From Streptomyces deccanensis (lineage in GTDB: Bacteria; Actinomycetota; Actinomycetes; Streptomycetales; Streptomycetaceae), in the NCBI RefSeq assembly GCF_022385335.1, contig NZ_CP092431.1, positions 4,650,001 to 4,714,000 of the forward strand: a DNA stretch of 64,000 nucleotides, given 5' to 3'. Below are positions 37,300 through 45,078 of this stretch, one piece after another. The first letter of the stretch is position 1; each line of letters begins with the position of its first letter. The notes under the pieces were generated by a model. That model saw nothing but the letters and a program-made list of their open reading frames with translations. It had not been told where the DNA came from and made no database searches. The translations under genes were made by a program, and so were the position numbers.

Positions 37300-38139
37300 T
37301 CATACGCGCCAGTCGGCGCAGTACTGGATGTGCAGCGAGGCGGGGACACGCCGCCGGTTCCGTGTCCGGGACCAGGGCCCCGGGGCGAGCTCGACGCAGA
37401 AGTGCCCGGCGTCCGGGTGCCGCCGCTGGAACGACGGCGCCTCGTCGACTAGGGCCCTTCTGATGGATCTCCGTGGAGGAAGGAGCGGCGTCCGGTGCGT
37501 GCGCTCGGCGTGCGGCGTGAAGGGTCTTGTGGCGGAGCCACCTGGCCCTTCACGCCGTGCGGCGAGCGTGCGTGCCGGGCGTCGTGACGCCGCGGAGATC
37601 CATCAGAAGGGCCCTAGGCCCCGCAGCGCGGCACCGCGCTCGCGGAACGCGGTGGGGCTGCCCACGACGAACAGGGTGTGCGCCGCGATGTCGAGGGCGA
37701 GCTGGTCGCGGTACGAACGGTGGTGCCATCTGCCGTAGTCGATGGCGTCCTCGTCCGGGAAGTCCCGCTCCGGTGTCGCCGTGGTCTGGGGCCGACCGGT
37801 GTCGAGCCGGGACCGCACCTCCTTCCACGAGGCGGTCGGGAACCGCAGGCTGTGGTGGACCAGGACCAGGTCCAGCGCGACGGGTTCGCCGTCGCCAATG
37901 CCGCCGGCACCGTCGGGAACGGCCGCCGCCCGCAGCGGCAGATGGACCAGCGACCGGGCGGACCGGGCGGCCAGCGCCCACAGGGCGACGAGCTGCTCCG
38001 CACCGGCCCGGTCGACGTACATCGACAGCCAGTGGTGGTCGTCGCGCAACGCCAGCCGTGCCGTCGACGCGGTCGGCCGGATCACCCGGAACTCGTCACC
38101 GCCCAGCCGCGCCTTGTGCACGCGTACGCGCTGTTCCAC
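37300..38139 (-). pseudogene. Conserved hypothetical gene split by a MITE
   Basis: The upstream part (38139-37615, 175 codons from GTG with GGAGGGGG before it) now ends three codons into the inserted element. The downstream part (37449-37300, 49 codons) continues in the correct frame beyond it, reading from VDEAPSFQRRHPD to HIQYCADWRV and its own stop. Removing the element with one copy of TA restores a 224-residue protein across ...RGL|VDE.... The function is unknown; the Trp/His-rich sequence resembles no family I can name. The 178-residue product left may be inactive. Confidence 0.8.
37452..37614. mobile_element. MITE-like element, 163 bp
   Basis: Perfect 22-bp terminal inverted repeats (37452-37473 and 37593-37614, outer end GGGCCCTTCTGATGGATC) are flanked by TA on both sides (37450-37451, 37615-37616). 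A further inverted repeat lies inside (37513-37524 with 37546-37557). No coding capacity. The TA duplication suggests mobilisation by an IS630/Tc1-type transposase elsewhere in the genome. Confidence 0.88.
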
Positions 38140-38214
38140 ACGCCCCCTCCGCTCCTGCGTATCCGGAGGAACTGTAGGTCCCCTGACGGGTCTTCTGGTC
38201 GATAACGTGCGGGC

Positions 38215-39291
38215 ATGCTGCTGCTCGAACCACTCCGCGCAGCCGAGGACGGAACCGTCCCCGGCCCCCTCCTCGCCGAACTCACCGCCCTGCACTCCTC
38301 CAACCGCGACTTCCACGCCCTGAGCGGTGACTTCCCGGACGCGAACGACATCCGTCCCGAACAGGTGGCCGCGGCCCTGTCGATCGAGCTGGCCAACCCG
38401 GATGTGGAGATCCTGCTCGCGAGGGAGGGCACGGAGGAGGGGGACGGCCCCGCTCCCCGGCGGCTCGTCGGGATCGCCATCACCCTCGCGCGGCATCCCG
38501 ATCCCGCCGACCCCGACCCGTGGATCGGGTTGCTGCTCGTCGACGGGTCGGCCCAACGCCGGGGGTACGGAAGCCGGTTGGCGGCCCTCGTCGAGGAACG
38601 GTTCAGGCGGGCGGGGCGGGCCGCCGTCCGGCTGGCGGCGCTCGACAACACCCCCGGCGCCCTGTCCTTCTGGACCTCCCTCGGCTACGAGTTCGTCGAA
38701 CACCGCCGGGACCGCCAACTGGGGCGCCCCTGCACGGTGTTGCGCAAGCCGCTGAGCGAACCGTCGAGCGAGCCGCCGCGCAGATCGCGCCGGGCCGCGC
38801 GGATCGCCGTACTCGATCCGCAGGGTGCCGTCTTCCTCTTCCGGTACGTCGACGAGGAGACGGGCCCGCACTGGGCCCTGCCCGGCGGCGGTCTGGAGGA
38901 GGGCGAGTCGCCGCGCGAGGGCGCCCGGCGGGAACTGCGCGAGGAAACGGGCTGGACGGACGTGGAGCCGGGCGCCTTCCTCTGCTCCTGGGAGCACGAC
39001 TTCACCCGCGCCGGCGTCCGAGTCCGCCAGTACGACGACATCTACGTGGCCTGGGGCCCCCGCCGCGAGCCGGCCGGCGGCCTCCTCACCACCACCCGCG
39101 CCGAGGAGGGCATCCTGGCCTGGCGCTGGTGGACCCCCGCGGACCTGGCCGACCCGGCGGCCGAGCCCGTATGGCCGCCGGAACTGCCCCGGCTGCTGGC
39201 GGAGCTCGGGACGGCCGCCGACGCCGGGGTCCCCGGCGCGGGGGACCCTCCGCCGGCGACGGCCGACGTCAGCGGAACCGGGCCAGCCTGA
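38215..39291 (+). CDS. GNAT acetyltransferase fused to Nudix hydrolase
   Basis: A 358-residue two-domain protein. The GNAT fold (about 1-180) carries the acetyl-CoA loop QRRGYGS and the Nudix domain (about 195-330) carries a complete Nudix box (GGGLEEGESPREGARREL followed by REETGW). GNAT domains acetylate amines; Nudix domains cleave nucleoside diphosphate derivatives. Its substrates are unknown. The 3' end overlaps that of bacF by 23 bp in convergent orientation. GATAAC just upstream suggests leaderless expression. Confidence 0.85.
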   Translation: MLLLEPLRAAEDGTVPGPLLAELTALHSSNRDFHALSGDFPDANDIRPEQVAAALSIELANPDVEILLAREGTEEGDGPAPRRLVGIAITLARHPDPADPDPWIGLLLVDGSAQRRGYGSRLAALVEERFRRAGRAAVRLAALDNTPGALSFWTSLGYEFVEHRRDRQLGRPCTVLRKPLSEPSSEPPRRSRRAARIAVLDPQGAVFLFRYVDEETGPHWALPGGGLEEGESPREGARRELREETGWTDVEPGAFLCSWEHDFTRAGVRVRQYDDIYVAWGPRREPAGGLLTTTRAEEGILAWRWWTPADLADPAAEPVWPPELPRLLAELGTAADAGVPGAGDPPPATADVSGTGPA

Positions 39292-40429
39292 CGACCGCTT
39301 CGCGGAGCCGTTCCTCCGGGGCCAGCAGACTCACCCGTACGTATCCCTCACCGTGCTCCCCGAACCAGCGGCCCGGCGACACGGCCACCCCGGCCCGGTC
39401 GAGCAGCGCGTCGGCGAAGGCGACGGAGGGCTCGCCGGCCGGTGTCGGCAGCCAGGCGAAGACGGACCGGGGGACGTCGAGGTCCCAGCCCGCCTCCCGC
39501 ACACCGGACACGAAGACGTCGCGTCGGCGTTCGTAGATCTTCGAGAGGTCGTGGACACAGTCCTGGGGGCCGGTCAGGGCCGTGATCGCCGCGCGTTGGA
39601 TGAAAGGCGGGAGCGAGACGAAGTAGTGCTCCTGAAGGAGGTCGATCGCGGCGACGACGGCACGGTTGCCGACGACGGCGCCGACCCGCCAGCCCGCCAT
39701 GTTGTACATCTTCGACAGCGAGATGAACTCGACGCCCACCTCCTTCGCCCCGTCCGCCCGCAGGAACGACACCGGGGCCTCGCCGCCGAAGCTCAGGGCC
39801 CCGTACGCGAAGTCGGAGGCCACGAGCACGCCGTGCCGGTCCGCGAACCGGACCGTGTCGGCGTAGAACTCCGGCGGTGCCGTCACCGAGGCGGGGTTGT
39901 TGGGATAGTTGAGGAACATCAGCCGGGCCCGCTCGCGTGTCGCCCGGTCGAGGGCCGAGTAGTCGGGCAGGAAGCCGTTCTCCCGGCGGAGCGGCAGGGG
40001 GTGCATCCGGGCCCCGGCGAGGGCGACACCGGCCCAGTAGTCCGGGAAGGCCGGGTCCGGCATCAGACACACGTCGCCCGGGTCCAGGAAGCACTGGCTC
40101 AGCTCCACCAGTCCGGCCTTGGCGCCGAACAGGATCGCGACCTCGGTCTCCGGGTCCAGCTCGACCCGGTGGTTCGCGGCGTACCACCGGGCGATGGCGG
40201 CCTTGAGTTCGATGAGGCCCGAGAAGGAGCCGTACCGGTGGGTGGCGGGATCGAGGACCTCGGTGCGCAGCGACTCGACGATGTGCGGGGGCGTGGGCAG
40301 ATCGGGGTTCCCCTGGCAGAGGTTGACGACGTCCTCGCCCGACCGCACGAGCCGGTCGATCCTGGCCACGGTCGTCGCGAACGAGTTCCTGGGCAGGTCC
40401 CGGAGCCGGTGGGCGGACTCGATCCTCAT
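39269..40429 (-). CDS. bacF: BacF-like aminotransferase (anticapsin pathway)
   Basis: A 386-residue class I aminotransferase. CQGNPDLPTPPHIVESLR, LMFLNYPNNPA, ASDFAYGALSF and the PLP lysine in SLSKMYNMAGWR agree closely with B. subtilis BacF. BacF transfers an amino group from phenylalanine to the tetrahydro-hydroxyphenylpyruvate intermediate, giving tetrahydrotyrosine-type amino acids. ATG 40429 overlaps the exporter stop by 4 nt (ATGA), so it is translationally coupled as the last gene of the operon. Confidence 0.9.
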   Translation of the reverse strand: MRIESAHRLRDLPRNSFATTVARIDRLVRSGEDVVNLCQGNPDLPTPPHIVESLRTEVLDPATHRYGSFSGLIELKAAIARWYAANHRVELDPETEVAILFGAKAGLVELSQCFLDPGDVCLMPDPAFPDYWAGVALAGARMHPLPLRRENGFLPDYSALDRATRERARLMFLNYPNNPASVTAPPEFYADTVRFADRHGVLVASDFAYGALSFGGEAPVSFLRADGAKEVGVEFISLSKMYNMAGWRVGAVVGNRAVVAAIDLLQEHYFVSLPPFIQRAAITALTGPQDCVHDLSKIYERRRDVFVSGVREAGWDLDVPRSVFAWLPTPAGEPSVAFADALLDRAGVAVSPGRWFGEHGEGYVRVSLLAPEERLREAVVRLARFR

Positions 40430-41802
40430 GGCCGGTCCTCACGGTCGGCGGCCGCTTCGGGGCGGCGGTCCTCGGTCACCGCCACACGGCGGTCCTCGGT
40501 GACGGGCTCGGCCTTGGGCTCGGGCCGGTCGGTCCCGGTGGGGGTTCTGGCCTCGCGGCCGCGCGCCCACTGGCTCAGGCCGCAGGCGGCGAGTGTGATG
40601 CCCGCGCAGACGAAACCGACGGCGGAGAAGCCGTACTCGGTGAACAGCGGGCCGAGCAGGGCGGCGCCCAGGGCCACCGCCAGGTTGGTCGCCAGGGTGT
40701 AGAAGGCGAGGATCGTCCCTCGGTGGGCCGGCGAGCACTCACTCAGCAGGGTGCTCAGCAGGGTGACGACCAGGCTCTGCATCGCTCCCCACAGGAAGAG
40801 GCAGAGCACCAGCAGCGGGGTGAGATGGTCGACCAGCGGGATCACGGCCAGCGCCGGGACCAGTCCGGCCAGCAGACCGACGAGCACGCGCTCCTTGCCG
40901 AGGTCGTCGGCCCACTTCCCGGTGACGAAGCTCGTCGCGAAGCCGAGGCCGTACAGCAGGATCATCAGAGAGGTGGAGGAGCTCTCGTCGCCGAACCGGT
41001 ACTGCAGCGCGCTGCCGAGGTACGTGTACATGCCGTAGAAGCCGAGCATGTTGAGGAACGTCGCCAGGACGTACACCAGCACCTTCGGCGCGCGGAAGGC
41101 CTGGACGACCGAGCGGCTCCAGCCGCCGTCGCCCTGCCGCGCCGGTGTTCCCACGGCGTCGTCCGGGGTCCGCGCGGCGCCGTCCGGTGTGCCCTGTGGG
41201 CCGGTGGGCTCGGGGCGGGCGCGTCCGCCGGCCCGGAACAGCACGCCGATCACGAGGACGCCCAGCACGCAGAGCAGCCCGAAGGTCCACCGCCAGCCGA
41301 CCCGCTGACCGACGAAGTCCCCCATGGGCACGCCCAGGACGAGGGAGAGCGACCAGCTCGACACGACGATGCCCATGGCCCTGGCCCGGTGCCGGTACGG
41401 GATCTGGTCGCCGACGAACGCGTACGCGGTCGGTACGAACGCGCCCGTGGCCAGACCGGCCAGCGCCCGCCCGGCGAAGAACACCCCCAGGGAACCGGCG
41501 GACGCGCACAGCAGCGTGCCCAGGACGAACACCGTCATCCCGGTCACCAGTCCGACCCGCCGTGACACCCGGTCCCCGAGGGGGGCGAAGATCAGGGCGC
41601 CGATCGCCGTACAGACGCCGTAGACGCTGACCGACAGCCCCATCACGGCGACCGAGGTGTCGAACGACTCCGACATGTCCGGGAGCAGCGGGGACACCAC
41701 CAGCTCCTCCGAGCCGACGGCGAAGATCCCCGCCATGAGTGCGAGGACCGTCAGCAGGGGGAACCCCGCCGCGCGCTGCCCGCCGTCCAAGCGATCCGCC
41801 AC
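40426..41802 (-). CDS. MFS exporter of the anticapsin-type operon (DHA1)
   Basis: A transporter of about 458 residues with 12 predicted helices and the loop LGDRVSRRVGL. It belongs to the DHA1/AraJ-like group and is not similar by eye to B. subtilis BacE, so it is a positional analogue. It probably exports the amino acid and protects the cell. GTG 41802 is chosen because GGGAAAGG precedes it; GTG 41841 is in frame but falls beside a tandem repeat and has no clear ribosome site. It ends with a charged cytoplasmic tail. Confidence 0.85.
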   Translation of the reverse strand: MADRLDGGQRAAGFPLLTVLALMAGIFAVGSEELVVSPLLPDMSESFDTSVAVMGLSVSVYGVCTAIGALIFAPLGDRVSRRVGLVTGMTVFVLGTLLCASAGSLGVFFAGRALAGLATGAFVPTAYAFVGDQIPYRHRARAMGIVVSSWSLSLVLGVPMGDFVGQRVGWRWTFGLLCVLGVLVIGVLFRAGGRARPEPTGPQGTPDGAARTPDDAVGTPARQGDGGWSRSVVQAFRAPKVLVYVLATFLNMLGFYGMYTYLGSALQYRFGDESSSTSLMILLYGLGFATSFVTGKWADDLGKERVLVGLLAGLVPALAVIPLVDHLTPLLVLCLFLWGAMQSLVVTLLSTLLSECSPAHRGTILAFYTLATNLAVALGAALLGPLFTEYGFSAVGFVCAGITLAACGLSQWARGREARTPTGTDRPEPKAEPVTEDRRVAVTEDRRPEAAADREDRP

Positions 41803-41842
41803 TCCAGCCAACCTTTCCCGCCCACGTGCGCTGTTGCTCACT

Positions 41843-41884
41843 CGCTGTCACTCACTTGCTGTCACTCACTTGCTGTCACTCACT
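41843..41884. repeat. 14-bp tandem repeat, three units
   Basis: Three head-to-tail copies of (C/T)GCTGTCACTCACT (41843-41856, 41857-41870, 41871-41884) fill most of the gap between bacC and the exporter gene. Confidence 0.85.
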
Positions 41885-41942
41885 TGCTCTGGCTCGCTCG
41901 TGCTTGCTCATCCGCTTCTCCGCGCCGCTTTCCGCTGCCCGC

Positions 41943-42692
41943 TCAGACGGCCGTGTAGCCGCCGTCCACGGTGAGCGCGGCGCCGGTGATGAAGGACGAC
42001 CGGTCCGAGGCGAGGAAGAGGATCGCGTTCGCGACGTCCTCGGGCGTGCCCAGACGGCCGACCGGATTCAGCTTCGCCTTCTCCTCCTTGACGGTGGCGT
42101 CGTGACCGATGGACGCGTCCGTCATGGGGGTGTCGATGATGCTGGGGCAGACACAGTTGGCCCGGATGCCGTGGCGCGCGTACTCGACGGCCAGGGACTT
42201 CGTCAGCATCAGGACACCGCCCTTGGTGGTGTTGTACGCGGCGATACCGGGCCAGGCCACCAGCCCGCTGACCGAGCAGACGTTCACGATCGCCCCGCTC
42301 TCCGCCGCCATCATCGGGCGCAGCGCGTACTTGGAGCACAGGAACATGCTCTTCAGATTGGTGTCGAACAGCCGGTCCCACTCGGACACCGGCATCTCGT
42401 GGATCGGGGTGGATATCTCGATGCCGACGTTGTTGACCAGGACGTCCACCCGGCCGGTCCGCTCCGCGGCGACGGCGATCAGGTGCTCGCAGTCCGCCTC
42501 GGCGGTCAGGTCCGCCCGGACGAAGACCGCCCGGTGCCCGTCGCTGGTCAGCTTGGCGACGACCTCGGGTCCGTTCGTCCCGTCGACGTCCGCCACGACG
42601 ACCGTGGCGCCCTGCCGGGCGAACTCGACCGCCGTCCGCTTCCCGATCCCCGACGCGGCACCGGTGACCACGACGACTTTGTCCTCGAACAA
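41943..42692 (-). CDS. bacC: BacC-like dihydroanticapsin 7-dehydrogenase (SDR)
   Basis: A 249-residue short-chain dehydrogenase. The NAD motif is VTGAASGIGK, catalytic YNTTK contains Tyr and Lys, with the Ser in CSVSGL. GIEISTPIHEM, SGLVAWP, VNPxGRLG-type and TVDGGYTAV segments match B. subtilis BacC strongly. BacC oxidises the C7 hydroxyl of dihydroanticapsin to the ketone of anticapsin. The start is TTG 42692, with GGAGGG 8 nt upstream; no ATG or GTG fits. Confidence 0.9.
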   Translation of the reverse strand: MFEDKVVVVTGAASGIGKRTAVEFARQGATVVVADVDGTNGPEVVAKLTSDGHRAVFVRADLTAEADCEHLIAVAAERTGRVDVLVNNVGIEISTPIHEMPVSEWDRLFDTNLKSMFLCSKYALRPMMAAESGAIVNVCSVSGLVAWPGIAAYNTTKGGVLMLTKSLAVEYARHGIRANCVCPSIIDTPMTDASIGHDATVKEEKAKLNPVGRLGTPEDVANAILFLASDRSSFITGAALTVDGGYTAV

Positions 42693-42706
42693 GACTCGGT
42701 CCCTCC

Positions 42707-43477
42707 TCACACACTCTTCAACTGGCCGCCGTCGGCCGAGATCTGCTGGCCGGTGATGTAGGACGCCTCGTCGGAGGCCAGGAATCCGATGAGGGCGGCG
42801 ACCTCGTCGGCCTGCCCCGGCCGGTTCATGGGGACCGCCCGTACGAGACGGTCCTCGACCTCGGGCTCCGGAACACCCTCGTCCCGGCTCAAGTGCCGGA
42901 CGGCCTGGTCGTAGCGCGGGGTCCGGATGGTGCCGGGGTGCACGCAGTTCACCGTGACGTTGTGCGCGGCGTACTGGTTCGCCAGATATTTCGCGGCGTT
43001 CGCCATGGCCGCGTTGACCAGACCGGAGAGGAACATGCCCGGCAGGGGTTCCCTGCCGATGTTTCCGACGACGTTGATGATCCTGCCGAATTCGTTTCTC
43101 GTCATCACGGGCGCGACGGATCCGATGAGATCCAGATACGGCACGAGTTTCTGATGCATCGCGGCACATACGTCGTCGTTCACCCGCACCCCGTCGAACG
43201 GGCCGGGCGCCGGCCCGGGCCCGTTGTTGACCAGGACATCGATCCGGCCGAATCGTCGTTCCACCTTCGCCACGAGTTCGGCACGGAATTCCGGCGAGGT
43301 GATGTCACCCGGAACGACATAGGTGTTCCGTTCGACGCCGGATTCCCGCGCCACCTTCTCCAGCGCGTCCCGGCCGCGGGCGGTGAGGACCGTCGCACAG
43401 CCCCCGGACAACAGCCGCAGCGCGGTCGCCCGTCCGATACCGCTGCCGGCCCCCAGCACGATCGCTACGCGCGCCAC
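42707..43477 (-). CDS. bacG: BacG-like conjugate reductase (atypical SDR)
   Basis: A 256-residue SDR-fold protein with VLGAGSGIG. GRIINVVGNIGREPLPGMF, NAAKYLANQ, HNVTVNCVHPG and EASYITGQQISADGG agree strongly with B. subtilis BacG (YwfH). As in BacG, the usual catalytic Tyr is absent at the YxxxK position. BacG uses NADPH to reduce the conjugated dihydro-hydroxyphenylpyruvate to the tetrahydro form. GTG 43477 has AGAGGAG upstream; bacB ends 20 nt before it. Confidence 0.92.
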   Translation of the reverse strand: MARVAIVLGAGSGIGRATALRLLSGGCATVLTARGRDALEKVARESGVERNTYVVPGDITSPEFRAELVAKVERRFGRIDVLVNNGPGPAPGPFDGVRVNDDVCAAMHQKLVPYLDLIGSVAPVMTRNEFGRIINVVGNIGREPLPGMFLSGLVNAAMANAAKYLANQYAAHNVTVNCVHPGTIRTPRYDQAVRHLSRDEGVPEPEVEDRLVRAVPMNRPGQADEVAALIGFLASDEASYITGQQISADGGQLKSV

Positions 43478-43497
43478 CGATCTCCTCTGCCGTCCGT

Positions 43498-44175
43498 CTA
43501 CTTGGGGACCCGGTGATACCGGGGCGGAATGAAGATGTTCAGGGAGCGCGCCACACTCTCGTGCGGATTCGCGGCACCATGCCCCTCCTGACTCTCGCAG
43601 AAGTAGGTGGCACCGAAGACGAGTTCGTGGGTCGTCTCCTCCACCGTCATGTCGTAACGGCCTTCCAGGCAGATCCCGATCTGTTCGTGGGAGTGCTTGT
43701 GGTACGGCATCTCGCCGCCGCCCGGAATGTCGGCGATCATCAACTCGATCCAGTCCTCCAGAAAGAACGTGACGTCCATTCCGACGAACTTGCGTGACTC
43801 GATCGGGCCGAGGAAGTACTCGCTCGGCGCGGTGTACTTCTCACCCGGTTTGTAGCGTTTGATATCGAGCGCGACGGTCTCCTCCGACGTCGGGTTCACC
43901 GCGGAGTGCTCGACATGGGACGGAGCGATGTACACGTCCTTCTCGGCCCGCATCAGCCGGGTCACCCCGCCGACCGTCATGGAGAGTTCACCCCGGACGA
44001 CCATCCCCACCTGCGCCTCCCTGTGGGAGTGCGGTGCCACGACGGCACCGGGCGGGAGGTACGACACCAGGACCTCCGTGTCGCCACGCCGGTAGGACTC
44101 CATCCGGATCCCGTTGTCGTGCAACACCACGGCGGAGTCGGGGAAATAGGGGCGCTCATACACGTGCGTGGTCAT
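43498..44175 (-). CDS. bacB: BacB-like bicupin isomerase
   Basis: A 225-residue bicupin. Cupin 1 has the metal ligands HSHREAQ and a later HVEH; cupin 2 has HKHSHEQ and EGHGAANP. Three His plus one Gln per site is the BacB pattern. BacB isomerises the exocyclic-diene product of BacA to the conjugated dihydro-hydroxyphenylpyruvate and also takes part in epoxide formation in related work. ATG 44175 has AAGGAAGGA upstream and overlaps the bacA stop (ATGA). Confidence 0.9.
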   Translation of the reverse strand: MTTHVYERPYFPDSAVVLHDNGIRMESYRRGDTEVLVSYLPPGAVVAPHSHREAQVGMVVRGELSMTVGGVTRLMRAEKDVYIAPSHVEHSAVNPTSEETVALDIKRYKPGEKYTAPSEYFLGPIESRKFVGMDVTFFLEDWIELMIADIPGGGEMPYHKHSHEQIGICLEGRYDMTVEETTHELVFGATYFCESQEGHGAANPHESVARSLNIFIPPRYHRVPK

Positions 44176-44798
44176 CGCGGTCCTTCCTTTTCGAGTCTTT
44201 TCGAGAAGACGGTCCACGTCATGGGGATCGGTGAGAACCGGTAGACGAACTTGAGATTGTGCTGTCTCGCCGCCTGTTCATTGGTGATGGCGATGTTGTA
44301 GAGGCCGTCGGCCACCTGGCCGGCCGCCTGGCTCGTGGAGGTCGTCGTGACCAGCTTCACGGGCCGGTCGAAGTAGTACTCCAGCAGCGGAATGGGGGCC
44401 GGATGGGTCACCACGGTGTCGGTGAAGAGCAGTTCCTCGCGAAAGGCGAAGTCGGACCGCGCGGCCAATCCGTATTCCGGTGTACTCCCTCGGAACACGA
44501 TCGACGGCTCCAGCAGCGGATTCATGTAGAAGGCGTTGATACCGGCGTAGGCGTGCGGCACCAGCGCGAGATCTAAACGCCCCTCGGTGAGCGCGTCCAT
44601 ACAGTGCTCGAAGGTCTCTTCAAGAACTATTCCGAAGCGCCCTCGGTCACCGAGTAATCGTGTCATCAGCCGGGCCACGTACTCACTGCTGGTCCCCTCG
44701 GGGCCCAAGGTGCCGAGCCTCAAGGAACGTTGCGATCCGTCCCCCATGAGCGCTATCAGCGCACGTTTCTCGTCACCGGATATACGGAGCGTCTCCAT
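44172..44798 (-). CDS. bacA: BacA-like prephenate decarboxylase
   Basis: A 208-residue prephenate-dehydratase-fold protein. LGTLGPEGTSSEY, LVPHAYAGINAFYMNP, PEYGLAARSDF and AITNEQAARQ match B. subtilis BacA. BacA decarboxylates prephenate without aromatisation, the committed step that diverts the shikimate pathway to anticapsin and other dihydro/tetrahydrotyrosines. ATG 44798 has GAGGGTGAGG upstream. It is the first gene of the operon and is coupled to bacB. Confidence 0.92.
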   Translation of the reverse strand: METLRISGDEKRALIALMGDGSQRSLRLGTLGPEGTSSEYVARLMTRLLGDRGRFGIVLEETFEHCMDALTEGRLDLALVPHAYAGINAFYMNPLLEPSIVFRGSTPEYGLAARSDFAFREELLFTDTVVTHPAPIPLLEYYFDRPVKLVTTTSTSQAAGQVADGLYNIAITNEQAARQHNLKFVYRFSPIPMTWTVFSKRLEKEGPR

Positions 44799-45078
44799 AC
44801 CTCACCCTCACCAAGAGACAGCACAGGAGAGCACACGCAAGCCTCACGAAAAATTGTTTCCACCAGATTCCGTGCACGCAACAACAAGTTGCCCCATCGG
44901 TCACGCCACCGATCACGCCATCGATTTTCGGCCTGCTCCCACACATCGCGAGTGAAGTAATTCCGCCACGAATAGAAGACATCGAAACGGACGGAATCAC
45001 CCCGCTCTCACCGCCGTCCCGCCTGACCTCGGCGGAATCGGACCACGCGAAAGCCGGCGGACGGTCGCAGCGGTGGGA
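44799..45078 (-). promoter_or_regulatory. Upstream region of the anticapsin-type operon
   Basis: 280 bp, AT-richer than its surroundings. It contains a 15-bp dyad GCAACAACAAGTTGC (44878-44892) and a 12-bp tandem repeat TCACGCCA(C/T)CGA (44901-44912, 44913-44924). Either may be an operator. No regulator gene is adjacent. Confidence 0.45.

Noticed and set aside
40426..41802. Naming the exporter bacE
   Set aside because: B. subtilis BacE is of a different MFS subfamily; only position and role are shared.
41843..41884. CRISPR array
   Set aside because: Units are 14 bp, adjacent with no spacers, and no cas genes occur in the window.
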